DNA from: Thioalkalivibrio nitratireducens
GTDB lineage: Bacteria; Pseudomonadota; Gammaproteobacteria; Ectothiorhodospirales; Ectothiorhodospiraceae
Length of the DNA stretch: 20,535 bases
NCBI GenBank assembly: GCA_011390385.1
Contig: JAABSN010000045.1
Location: 1-20,535, forward strand
Direction: 5' to 3'
Positions 13,625-20,535 of the stretch are shown piece by piece (position 1 is the first letter of the stretch; every line of letters begins with the position of its first letter). A model generated the notes under the pieces. That model saw only the letters and a program-made list of their open reading frames with translations. It was not told where the DNA came from and did not search any database. The position numbers were made by a program, and so were the translations under genes.

Positions 13625-15031
13625 TCAGTGTTGATGCCCATTCGGCACCGGCTTGCGCACCTGCATCTCGAAAGCGGTACGGTTCAGGTCGGGAACCTCG
13701 CCCCGGTTGAGACGTTCCGCGGCGAAACGCTGCGGCTCCGGCATGGATCCGGTCCATTCGTAGGCCTGGGTTCCGGCCGGTTGCTGATACCAGCCAGGAT
13801 CCGAGTAATCGCCCGGTTTCTGGTCCCGGCGGACCTTGAGCGTGGTAAACATGCCGCCCATGCCGATCGGCCCGTGCGGACCGAAACCGGCCATCATCGC
13901 GAGCGTCTCCTCCGGCAGCATCATCTGCATATCCTTCATGTCCGCCATTCCCCGCTCGCCCATGAGCATGTAGTCGGGCACGAGTTCCTGAATCCGTCCC
14001 ACCAGGCCGCGGTGATCGACCCCGATCATGGTCGGCACATCGTGACCCATGGGGTTCATGGTGTGATGGCTCTTATGGCAATGAAAGGCCCAGTCACCCT
14101 CGGAATCGGCAATGAATTCGACCTGGCGCATCTGGCCGACCGCAATGTCGGAGGTGACCTCCGGCCACCGTGAACCGGGTGGGGTCGGACCACCATCAGT
14201 GCCCGTGACTTCGAACTCATGGCCGTGCAGATGGATCGGGTGGTTGGTCATCGTGAGGTTGCCAACCCGGATGCGTACCCGGTCGCCGAGGCGGACATTG
14301 AACGAATCGATACCCGGAAATGCCCGGCTGTTGAAGGTCCACAGATTGAAGTCGAGCATGGTGTTGATCTTCGGCACCACGCTGCCGGGATCGACGTCAT
14401 AGGCATTCAACAGAAAACAGAAGTCCCGTTCAGCCTCGTTGATCCAATCATGCTTCTGGCGTGGATGGGTCACCCAGAAACCCATCATTCCCATCGCCAT
14501 CTGCACCATTTCGTCGGCATGCGGGTGGTACATGAAAGTGCCCGGGCGGCGCGCCACGAATTCGTACACGAAGGTCTTGCCAACCGGGATGGATTTCTGA
14601 TTCAGACCGGCCACTCCATCCATGCCATTTGGCAGCCGCTGGCCGTGCCAGTGAATCGTGGTCTGCTCGGGCAGACGGTTGGTCACGAACAGGCGCACGC
14701 GATCGCCCTCGACCACCTCGATGGTCGGTCCCGGACTCTGACCGTTGTAACCCCATAGCCGGGCGATCATTCCAGGAGCGATCTCGCGTTCGACCGGTTC
14801 CGCAACGAGGTGGAATTCCTTCACACCATTATTCATGCGCCACGGTGCAGTCCAGCCATTCAGCGTGACCACCGGGTTGTAGGGACGACCCTTGTCGGGC
14901 ATGCGCGGCGGCGCGGTCCCCGGCGAGGTCATGATGGCAGGCTCGGGTAACGCGGCCAGTGCGACCTTGCTGACCCCGGACACCGCCACGGCACCCAGTG
15001 CTGCTCCGCTGATAAAATCGCGTCGATTCAT
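13625..15031 (-). CDS. Tat-exported multicopper oxidase (copper resistance type)
   Basis: A 468-residue multicopper oxidase. Residues 1-28 are a twin-arginine signal (NRRDFISGAAL). Copper ligands are all present: TIHWHG (127-129), HPHADE (169-171), NHPIHLHGH (264-271) and HCHKSHHTMNPM (317-328, type 1 Cys318 with Met328). It should oxidise copper(I) to the less toxic copper(II) in the periplasm using oxygen. Oddly, about 140 residues follow the type 1 site, including a Met-rich segment (355-394) with 11 Met. ATG 15031 fits the Tat signal and has GGAGGG ten bases upstream. The frame upstream belongs to the tolC end; the genes are four bases apart. Confidence 0.92.
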   Translation of the reverse strand: MNRRDFISGAALGAVAVSGVSKVALAALPEPAIMTSPGTAPPRMPDKGRPYNPVVTLNGWTAPWRMNNGVKEFHLVAEPVEREIAPGMIARLWGYNGQSPGPTIEVVEGDRVRLFVTNRLPEQTTIHWHGQRLPNGMDGVAGLNQKSIPVGKTFVYEFVARRPGTFMYHPHADEMVQMAMGMMGFWVTHPRQKHDWINEAERDFCFLLNAYDVDPGSVVPKINTMLDFNLWTFNSRAFPGIDSFNVRLGDRVRIRVGNLTMTNHPIHLHGHEFEVTGTDGGPTPPGSRWPEVTSDIAVGQMRQVEFIADSEGDWAFHCHKSHHTMNPMGHDVPTMIGVDHRGLVGRIQELVPDYMLMGERGMADMKDMQMMLPEETLAMMAGFGPHGPIGMGGMFTTLKVRRDQKPGDYSDPGWYQQPAGTQAYEWTGSMPEPQRFAAERLNRGEVPDLNRTAFEMQVRKPVPNGHQH

Positions 15032-15035
15032 GATT

Positions 15036-16346
15036 TCAGTGCCCTCCTGCGGCAGATTTGCGGCCCGTGGCGACGGCACCGGTGTCGGGTCCGGGATACT
15101 CGGCTCCGGCAAGCACGGCCTGCAGGTTCGCGTGTGCCAGCCAGAAATCGCGTTGGGCCTGAACCGCGGCAGCGGCGCGTTCCACCCGATCGCGGGCGCT
15201 CGACAGCAGGTCCCAGGTACTTTTCAGCATGCCGTTGTAGCGCAGCACCATGTCCTCCTGAATGTCCTCGCTCAGGCGTTGATTCGCTTCCGCCCGCTGC
15301 GCGATGTCGTACGCGACCCGGTACTGATGGTAGGCCTCGCGCACTTCGGAACGGATCCTGACTGCCAGCGCCGCCGCCTCGGCCTGGGCCTTTGCAGCCT
15401 GGGCCGCCTCATGGCCAGGGGGCAAACGGCGACGCTCCAGGACGGGGGCCGACCGGATGAGTGGTTGCATCGATCCGTTACCGGCACCTGCCGAACCCAG
15501 CGCGTCGGAAAGCGCCTTCTCGGCAGCATCGTTCCACATATCCCTGGTCCGGGACGCCAATCCCCGCCGTGCGCGCTCGGCCTCGATCGCCAGGAGCGAA
15601 AGTGTGGGATGGTTCTGCAGTGCCGCATTCTCCAGTCCGTCGGCACCGGGGAGGGTATCGGGGAGTTCCGGGAGCTGCTCGGGAAGGGGCAAATCGCCGA
15701 CTTCACCCCACAGGCCGAGCGTTCGGTTCAGCGCTTCGCGGGCACTCGCCGCGGACTGTCGTGCCCGTGACAATTCGATGCCCGCATCGGACAGATCCAG
15801 TTGTTGCCGCAGAAGGCGATCCTGCCCCCAGTTTCCCACCCGCGTCATGCGCACGGCGAGTTCGGTCGCAATCTCCGAAGCCTCGAACGCCTCCTCGGCG
15901 CGGCGCAGGGCTGCCGTGGCCGCAACCGCCTCGATCCATGTGCGCTGAACATCGCGGGCGAATCCCAGGACAGCGACATCGGCCCGTGTACGCTGCAATC
16001 GGTTCATGTCCTCGGTGGCAAAGAGATCGGGGCGGTTCGACAGTGCGATGCGCAGAGCATCAACCGACGACAGCGGTTTTCCGTCCGGCCGCGCCTCGGC
16101 AGCGGCAGGCCGGTTCTCGGCCTCCCAACGGATGATGTCAATGTGGCCTCGCGTGAAGGCCCCGACCATGTCGTTCGCTGCGCGCCATCCGTCTTCCCCC
16201 ATCGCAACCGCATCGAGAACAGATGGAGCCACTGGAACGAAGGCGGGTTCGGGAACCGGCACAGCCGGGTCATACGGCTGGATTGCCATCGCGAGGTTTG
16301 GGAACAGGCTCGAGGCGAGCAGCAGGCACACGGCAGTTCGTTGCAT
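15036..16346 (-). CDS. TolC-family outer-membrane efflux protein
   Basis: A 436-residue protein with an N-terminal signal peptide (MQRTAVCLLLASSLFPNLAMA) and two long alpha-helical, Ala/Glu/Arg-rich halves. Repeated heptad-like stretches (AALRRAEEAFEASEIATELAVRM; AEAAALAVRIRSEVREAYHQYRVAYDIAQRAE) fit the outer-membrane efflux protein fold, which trimerises into an outer-membrane channel with a periplasmic tunnel. The ATG at 16346 (preceded by TTG 16349) has GGAGAG upstream. It sits between copD and the multicopper oxidase, the place often held by copB in cop operons. No CusA/CusB pump genes are in the window, so its inner-membrane partner is unknown. Confidence 0.87.
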   Translation of the reverse strand: MQRTAVCLLLASSLFPNLAMAIQPYDPAVPVPEPAFVPVAPSVLDAVAMGEDGWRAANDMVGAFTRGHIDIIRWEAENRPAAAEARPDGKPLSSVDALRIALSNRPDLFATEDMNRLQRTRADVAVLGFARDVQRTWIEAVAATAALRRAEEAFEASEIATELAVRMTRVGNWGQDRLLRQQLDLSDAGIELSRARQSAASAREALNRTLGLWGEVGDLPLPEQLPELPDTLPGADGLENAALQNHPTLSLLAIEAERARRGLASRTRDMWNDAAEKALSDALGSAGAGNGSMQPLIRSAPVLERRRLPPGHEAAQAAKAQAEAAALAVRIRSEVREAYHQYRVAYDIAQRAEANQRLSEDIQEDMVLRYNGMLKSTWDLLSSARDRVERAAAAVQAQRDFWLAHANLQAVLAGAEYPGPDTGAVATGRKSAAGGH

Positions 16347-16373
16347 CAAGGCATCTCTCCCTTCCGTTCGATC

Positions 16374-17273
16374 TCACCCATTGGGTGACGTCGTGGTTGT
16401 CAGCAGCGCGGTCATAAACAGGATCAGCAGCACCAGAAAGCCTTCTCCAAGAATGCTTCGCCGCAGGCGCCGGTCCGCGTTCGGCTCTCTCCGCTCGAAG
16501 GCCGGAACCAACAGCCATTTGTTCATCGCCGCAAGCACGAGCAGCAACAGAACCAGTGCAATCTTGAGCAGCAGGATCTGCCCGTAAGCGGTCTCCAGAA
16601 AGGCAGCCGTCGCGCCTAGCAGCAACCAGGCCAACACCAGCCCGGCCGCCAGCAGGAACCCGACCGTCACTGATGCCACCCGACCAAAGGCCGCAAGGAC
16701 TTGGCCGGCAACCTCGTGCGGAACCGCGTGTCCAGCCATTCGGTAAAGCGGAATCAGCGCACCCACCCAGAAAGCCACGGCCCCCAGGTGAATCAGAAGC
16801 AGCCCCCCCAGAAGCCAATACGGACCGTCGTTGGTGTGCCCGACCTGCGTGAAAGCCAGGAACACCAAGATCACCCCCGTCACACTCAAACCGATGCCCG
16901 GATACCGCAGTCGCCCCCTGGCCATCAGGACTCCGTGCAGCAGAAGCAGTCCGCTGGCTGCAAGGATCATCCTGGTTCCCTGGGCGCTTTCGAAGGCAAT
17001 GCCGAGCAGCACCGGATCGATCGCGGCACCCAGGGTGCTCCCGCCGAGAAACCCGGCCTGCAACGGCCACTGCAGAAGCAATAGTGTCAGCGCGATCCAG
17101 GCAGCAATGACGACGGAATGACGCAGACCGACATCGCCCTGTTCCCATCGAAATGCCAGCCCAAACAGGACACCCCCCGTCGCAATGAGCGCACTCGCAT
17201 AGAAGGCCGCGGCTGCGAGGACCATCGACAGTGTCCAGGCGTCCATGCCATCGAGAACCGAAACCCAATCCAC
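16374..17273 (-). CDS. copD: CopD-family inner-membrane copper protein
   Basis: A 299-residue membrane protein with about eight hydrophobic helices, fitting the CopD domain family. Family-like features are TQVGHTNDGPYWLLGGLLLIHLGAVAFWVGALIPL (conserved HTND and HLGAVAFWVG) and a KIALVLLLLVLAAMNKW segment near the C-terminus (KxxLVxxxLxLAxxNK). CopD is thought to move copper across the inner membrane together with periplasmic CopC. The start is GTG 17273, three bases after the copC stop, implying coupled translation; an ATG at 17246 is an alternative. The C-terminus is threonine-rich and ends just before the tolC gene. Confidence 0.88.
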   Translation of the reverse strand: MDWVSVLDGMDAWTLSMVLAAAAFYASALIATGGVLFGLAFRWEQGDVGLRHSVVIAAWIALTLLLLQWPLQAGFLGGSTLGAAIDPVLLGIAFESAQGTRMILAASGLLLLHGVLMARGRLRYPGIGLSVTGVILVFLAFTQVGHTNDGPYWLLGGLLLIHLGAVAFWVGALIPLYRMAGHAVPHEVAGQVLAAFGRVASVTVGFLLAAGLVLAWLLLGATAAFLETAYGQILLLKIALVLLLLVLAAMNKWLLVPAFERREPNADRRLRRSILGEGFLVLLILFMTALLTTTTSPNG

Positions 17274-17276
17274 TTT

Positions 17277-17621
17277 TCAGCGGACGGTGAAGTAAAACTC
17301 GTCGGACATGGCATGGCCATCCTCGGCCAGGCCACGCCATCGAACGGTGTATTCGCCGGATCCCAACATACTTTCTGGCGCGGTCTCGAACTGGCTGATC
17401 AATGCACCTCCCGGACGCTCGCTGAGCGCGACCGGCCCATCAGGACCCGACACTTCGAAGAATGTCAGACGCATGTCGTGATCGAACCAGATAGCGATTC
17501 GTTCCGGGCTGGTTTCGAGCGTCGATTCGTGTTCCGGGTATGACCCTTCCTGTTGTGCATGGGCCCAAAGGGTCGGCGGCAGCAGCAACGCAAGAGCCAC
17601 AATCAAGGCAGGCACTTTCAA
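17277..17621 (-). CDS. copC: CopC-family periplasmic copper-binding protein
   Basis: With a TTG start at 17621 the product is 114 residues: a signal peptide (MKVPALIVALALLLPPTLWA) and a mature part starting HAQQEGSYPEHE. The mature N-terminal His is the CopC copper(II) ligand, and DGHAMSDEFYFTV near the end carries the second conserved His. The WFDHDMRLTFFEV and GEYTVRWRGLAEDGH segments are typical CopC beta strands. The frame is open to 17819 and the start is uncertain: TTG 17621 gives a normal signal peptide but lacks a close ribosome binding site; ATG 17705 would add 28 residues before it. It is the first gene of the copper operon, divergent from the regulator. Confidence 0.83.
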   Translation of the reverse strand: MKVPALIVALALLLPPTLWAHAQQEGSYPEHESTLETSPERIAIWFDHDMRLTFFEVSGPDGPVALSERPGGALISQFETAPESMLGSGEYTVRWRGLAEDGHAMSDEFYFTVR

Positions 17622-17762
17622 TGTCGAGTGTGTAATGGCGAATCCTCTGGCTGGTATCTTGAGCGAATCGGAGTGCGCGATGTTCGGCGCAGCTCCGCGC
17701 GTCATCTGGCGCAAACTCCGCAAGATGATGCAGCCGGCAACCGAACACCGGCCTGACAGGGA

Positions 17763-17780
17763 CATTACAAATCTGTCATG
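17763..17780. promoter_or_regulatory. CopR/CusR-type operator dyad
   Basis: CATTACA (17763-17769), four bases AATC, then TGTCATG (17774-17780): a 7-4-7 dyad with one mismatch. Operators of CusR/CopR-type heavy-metal response regulators are short AT-leaning dyads of this kind. It sits in the divergent space between copC and the response regulator gene, where one site could control both directions. An additional TGACA lies at 17754-17758. Consensus core promoter boxes are not evident on either side, as is usual for activator-dependent promoters. Confidence 0.55.
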
Positions 17781-17845
17781 TTTCCGGTCGTCGTCGATGC
17801 CGGTGGCAGAATGGTGCACTGACGAGGGCAGCGGGTGGCAGCTTC

Positions 17846-18526
17846 ATGAAGATCCTGATCGTGGAGGACGAACCGAAGACCGGTGAATACCTGCGCCAGG
17901 GCCTGAGCGAAGCCGGGTTCGTCGTCGATCTCGCGCGCGACGGGCTCGACGGGCTGCACCTCGCAACGACCGGCGATCACGACCTGCTGGTGCTGGATGT
18001 CATGCTGCCGCGCATGGATGGTTGGGCAGTTCTGCAAGCACTCAGACTCTCCGGACACCAGGTGCCGGTGTTGTTCCTGACCGCGCGGGATGAGGTCGAC
18101 GATCGCGTTCGCGGACTTGAACTCGGCGCCGATGACTATCTCGTGAAGCCCTTTGCCTTCGCTGAGCTCCTCGCACGGGTTCGCGGTCTGCTGCGGCGAG
18201 GCCGCAACAAGGAACCGGAGATCCTGACCGCCGCCGATCTGGAGATCGATCTGTTGCGCCGCCGTGTACGGCGCGGTGGCGTGAGGATCGATCTCACTGC
18301 CAAGGAATTCGCGTTACTGGAGCTCCTCGTCCGCAGGCAGGGGGAAGTCCTGCCCAGATCGCTGATCGCCTCGCAGGTCTGGGACATGAACTTCGACAGC
18401 GATACCAACGTGATCGAAGTCGCCGTCCGGAGATTGCGTGCGAAAATCGACGATCCCTTCGAACCCAGGCTCATCCGAACCGTCCGCGGCATGGGCTACG
18501 TACTCGAACCCCCGGAGGACGGATGA
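17846..18526 (+). CDS. Heavy-metal response regulator, CusR/CopR type (OmpR family)
   Basis: A 226-residue response regulator. The receiver domain spans 1-115 with acidic pocket Glu7-Asp8, phosphoacceptor Asp51 in [14 protein letters not shown], Thr79 and Lys101 (YLVKPF). The winged-helix DNA-binding domain spans about 130-224 ([53 protein letters not shown]). Its pattern is that of the cztR/silR/copR heavy-metal subgroup. Its gene overlaps the sensor kinase by four bases (ATGA) and is divergent from the copper operon, so it most likely activates that operon and possibly itself through the dyad at 17763. Confidence 0.92.
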   Translation: MKILIVEDEPKTGEYLRQGLSEAGFVVDLARDGLDGLHLATTGDHDLLVLDVMLPRMDGWAVLQALRLSGHQVPVLFLTARDEVDDRVRGLELGADDYLVKPFAFAELLARVRGLLRRGRNKEPEILTAADLEIDLLRRRVRRGGVRIDLTAKEFALLELLVRRQGEVLPRSLIASQVWDMNFDSDTNVIEVAVRRLRAKIDDPFEPRLIRTVRGMGYVLEPPEDG

Positions 18527-19956
18527 GTCCCGGCCTCCTCCCTCGCCATGTGAAACCACGCCGGCCGCTGTCACTGACGGCGCGGCTGGCGCTCCTGTTC
18601 GCAACGTTCGCCGCAGTCCTGATGCTCGGCCTCGGCATCCTGATGGAACGGGCGGTCGACATCCACTTCGACGAAATGGATGCGTATGATCTGACCGCAA
18701 AGATGACGGTCATCGGCAATCTGGTTGCCCGAACGCGGAATCAACGCGATCTGGAGACACTACCGCAACGTCTTCACGATGCGCTGGCGGGCCACGAGAA
18801 CATCGCGGTACTTCTGCGTGACGCGGAAGGAGTCGTCATCTTCGGCGCGCAATTGAACCGTTTCCCAAGAGCCAGGCTCGCCGGGGAAGGCGCCCGTGCA
18901 GCAGAGGAAAGCTGGGTTCGCGACGGGCGCCATTTCATCAGTCGGGAACGCAGCTTCGAACTGCCTGTTCCGGAGCCGACGACGCTTCATGCCGTGGTCG
19001 CGCTCGATGTCAGCCATCACATCCATTTTCTACGCGAGATACGCAGGCATCTCTGGCTCGGCGTGGCGCTCGCTGCTGCCTTTGCCGCCGTACTCGGCTG
19101 GTTGGCCGCGCGACAGGGACTGGTGCCACTGGCGAGAATCACCGCTACGGCACGCCGCCTGTCGGCGGAACGGCTTGGCGAACGCATTGCTGAACGCGAC
19201 GCACCCGCGGAGGTGCGCGAACTCGCACACGCGTTCAATGGCATGCTCGATCGCCTCGAAGGGTCGTTCCAGCGCCTCAGCCACTTCTCGGCCGATATTG
19301 CACACGAACTCCGAACCCCGGTTTCCAATCTGATCACCGGGACCCAGGTGGCATTGTCACGCGCCCGCAGTGCCGACGCGTACCGCGATACCCTCCACTC
19401 GAACCTCGAAGAGTTCGACCGCCTCGCGCGCATGATCGGCGACATGCTCTTTCTGGCCAAGGCCGACAACGGACTGCTGCCACGGCCCGCGGAAACCATC
19501 GAGCTGGAGGTCGAGACCCAGGCTCTGCTCGAATTCTACGAGGCACTGGCCGACGATCAGGGCGTGCGATTGCGGTTGCGCGGCGAGGCCAGCGTCGTTG
19601 GCGATCGCCTGATGTTGCGCCGCGCGCTCTCCAATCTGCTTTCGAACGCGCTCCGCCATACGGCGTCGGGTGCCACGGTCGAGATCGACATTCGCCGGCG
19701 GGAAAACGACGCCATCGTCACGATACGTAACCCGGGAGCAGTGATTCCTGCCGACCGCCTTCCGCTGCTCTTCGACCGCTTTCACCGCGTGGATGATTCG
19801 CGGTCGGAACGCGGTGAAGGCGCGGGTCTCGGCCTGGCGATCACGAAATCCATTGTCAAGGCCCATGGCGGCACCATCGACGTCGAGTCCGCGGACGGGT
19901 TCACCACCTTTTCGGTACGCCTTCCGCGGGACCCTTCCGTCCAGTTCCATGGCTGA
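18523..19956 (+). CDS. Heavy-metal sensor histidine kinase, CusS/CopS type
   Basis: A 477-residue membrane kinase. Transmembrane helices lie at about 20-40 and 178-197, enclosing a periplasmic sensor domain with several His residues (HHIHF, 165-169). A HAMP linker (200-250) follows, then the dimerisation domain with His261 in [16 protein letters not shown], and an ATPase domain with N-box [10 protein letters not shown], a Cus-type [23 protein letters not shown] segment and [13 protein letters not shown]. It should sense periplasmic copper or silver and phosphorylate the regulator encoded just before it. The start is fixed by the ATGA overlap with the regulator stop. Confidence 0.92.
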   Translation: MSPGLLPRHVKPRRPLSLTARLALLFATFAAVLMLGLGILMERAVDIHFDEMDAYDLTAKMTVIGNLVARTRNQRDLETLPQRLHDALAGHENIAVLLRDAEGVVIFGAQLNRFPRARLAGEGARAAEESWVRDGRHFISRERSFELPVPEPTTLHAVVALDVSHHIHFLREIRRHLWLGVALAAAFAAVLGWLAARQGLVPLARITATARRLSAERLGERIAERDAPAEVRELAHAFNGMLDRLEGSFQRLSHFSADIAHELRTPVSNLITGTQVALSRARSADAYRDTLHSNLEEFDRLARMIGDMLFLAKADNGLLPRPAETIELEVETQALLEFYEALADDQGVRLRLRGEASVVGDRLMLRRALSNLLSNALRHTASGATVEIDIRRRENDAIVTIRNPGAVIPADRLPLLFDRFHRVDDSRSERGEGAGLGLAITKSIVKAHGGTIDVESADGFTTFSVRLPRDPSVQFHG

Positions 19957-19999
19957 CCCTCATGCCCTGTGGTGGCACTGCGGCACTGACAAGGAAAAC

Positions 20000-20126
20000 C
20001 GTAGGGTGCCAATGAGCGCAGCGAATTGCACCGCGAGAGGACCGGGAGCCTGGATCCGGGGCGGCGTGCTTCCGGTGCGGTTCGGCTGCGCCTCACGGCA
20101 CCCTGCGGGGCCTGCTTTCACGTTAA
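20000..20126 (+). repeat. Dispersed two-hairpin repeat, full copy D
   Basis: CGTAGGGTGCCAATGAGCGC opens the first hairpin (closing GAATTGCACC), followed by a variable middle with a CCGGGAGCCTGGATCCGGG inner fold. The second hairpin (GGTGCGGTTCGGCTGCGCC, then CACGGCACC) and the tail CTTTCACGTTAA (20115-20126) complete it. The first hairpin is nearly identical to copy B and the second to copy C. The tail runs straight into AAAAGGAG, the ribosome binding site of the cytochrome c gene. Confidence 0.88.
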
Positions 20127-20139
20127 AAGGAGCCAGGAG

Positions 20140-20535
20140 ATGATGATGAAACGAACCAGTGCATCTGTCGGCGTGATTTCGCTGGTGCTGCTCGCTGGCT
20201 GCGGCGAGCCCGCGAACGACGCGACCGAAATGAACGATCACAACGCGGCGGCGCCCGCCTCTGCAGTGCCGGAACCGACGGGGGCACCCCAACCCGAATT
20301 CCGGATTCCTGCGGCAGATTTTCAGTCCCGTCCCGCGCTGGGCGCCGATCTCTTTGCGACACATTGCGCCCGTTGCCACGGAGCCGAAGCCCTCGGTTCC
20401 GACCAGGGTCCGCCGCTGATACACCGGATCTACGAACCGTCGCACCACTCCGATCTGGCTTTCTATCGGGCCGTTGCCCTTGGTGTCCATCAACACCACT
20501 GGGAATTCGGGGCCATGCCACCGGTCGCCGGCGTT
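20140..20535 (+). CDS. Lipoprotein c-type cytochrome (3' truncated by window end)
   Basis: The frame is open from ATG 20140 to the edge, 132 codons. The N-terminus has three Met codons, a Lys-Arg pair, a hydrophobic core and the lipobox LLAGC, so it is probably a lipid-anchored periplasmic protein. An Asn/Ala/Pro-rich linker follows (residues about 25-60), then a single haem domain with CARCH near residues 81-85 and a probable axial Met in FGAMPPVAG just before the edge. AGGAG occurs twice upstream, 8 bases before ATG 20140 and 6 bases before ATG 20146, so the exact Met is uncertain. It follows the copper sensor gene, but copy D intervenes and it may be separately expressed. It may donate or accept electrons in copper oxidation; this is inference. 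Confidence 0.88.
   Translation, partial: MMMKRTSASVGVISLVLLAGCGEPANDATEMNDHNAAAPASAVPEPTGAPQPEFRIPAADFQSRPALGADLFATHCARCHGAEALGSDQGPPLIHRIYEPSHHSDLAFYRAVALGVHQHHWEFGAMPPVAGV

Noticed and set aside
20000..20126. Reading the dispersed repeats as integron attC sites
   Set aside because: One end (CGTTAAA) resembles a GTTRRRY core, but the opposite end lacks the complementary RYYYAAC. No integrase gene or cassette layout is present, and the copies are not in tandem.

Overview
The window is high-GC chromosomal DNA, densely coding, probably from a gammaproteobacterium. The family mix (minimal protein-only RNase P-like HARP beside an archaeal-type RNA ligase, an ArsJ-type exporter, a Pat-like acyl-CoA synthetase/acetyltransferase, a copper cluster) best suits the Ectothiorhodospiraceae/Chromatiales. 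That placement is inference. No rRNA, tRNA, CRISPR array or transposase was seen.

Layout. 1-343: 3' end of an alanine/serine-glyoxylate aminotransferase gene (+). 502-3696: a minus-strand block read from right to left: a ferredoxin/flavin-reductase-like fusion protein, two overlapping nucleotide-sugar-type glycosyltransferases (TIGR04283 and TIGR04282 types), and a small membrane protein. 3697-4442: a 746-base gap with a minus-strand rho-independent terminator, a 24-codon membrane microprotein ORF with a strong ribosome binding site, and one dispersed repeat. 4443-6158: RNA ligase (+) and RNA ligase partner/HARP (-), converging with only 18 bases between them. 6488-10942: a methyltransferase (+), an HDAC-family deacetylase (-), and, divergent from it, an 895-residue NDP-forming acyl-CoA synthetase/GNAT fusion (+). 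11048-12904: ArsJ-like MFS exporter and TspO (both -). 13115-20535: a copper-handling locus. The minus-strand operon copC-copD-tolC-multicopper oxidase-cusF diverges from a CusR/CusS-type two-component system (+), with a CopR-type dyad between them. After the sensor kinase comes a lipoprotein cytochrome c that runs off the window.

How the parts work together. CopC, CopD, the Tat-exported multicopper oxidase, the outer-membrane factor and the CusF-like chaperone form a periplasmic copper buffering, oxidation and transport set, presumably switched on by the divergent regulator pair. The RNA ligase and HARP probably act together in RNA processing or repair. The acyl-CoA synthetase/acetyltransferase and the HDAC-type deacetylase share a divergent promoter region and could be opposing acylation and deacylation enzymes.

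The most unusual feature is a dispersed element of about 125 bases with two hairpins. Three full copies and one half copy occur. Every copy sits directly 5' of a start codon (RNA ligase, HARP, tspO, cytochrome c) in the same orientation, ending in the same 12-base tail 8 to 45 bases before the gene. A fifth, decayed copy lies elsewhere.
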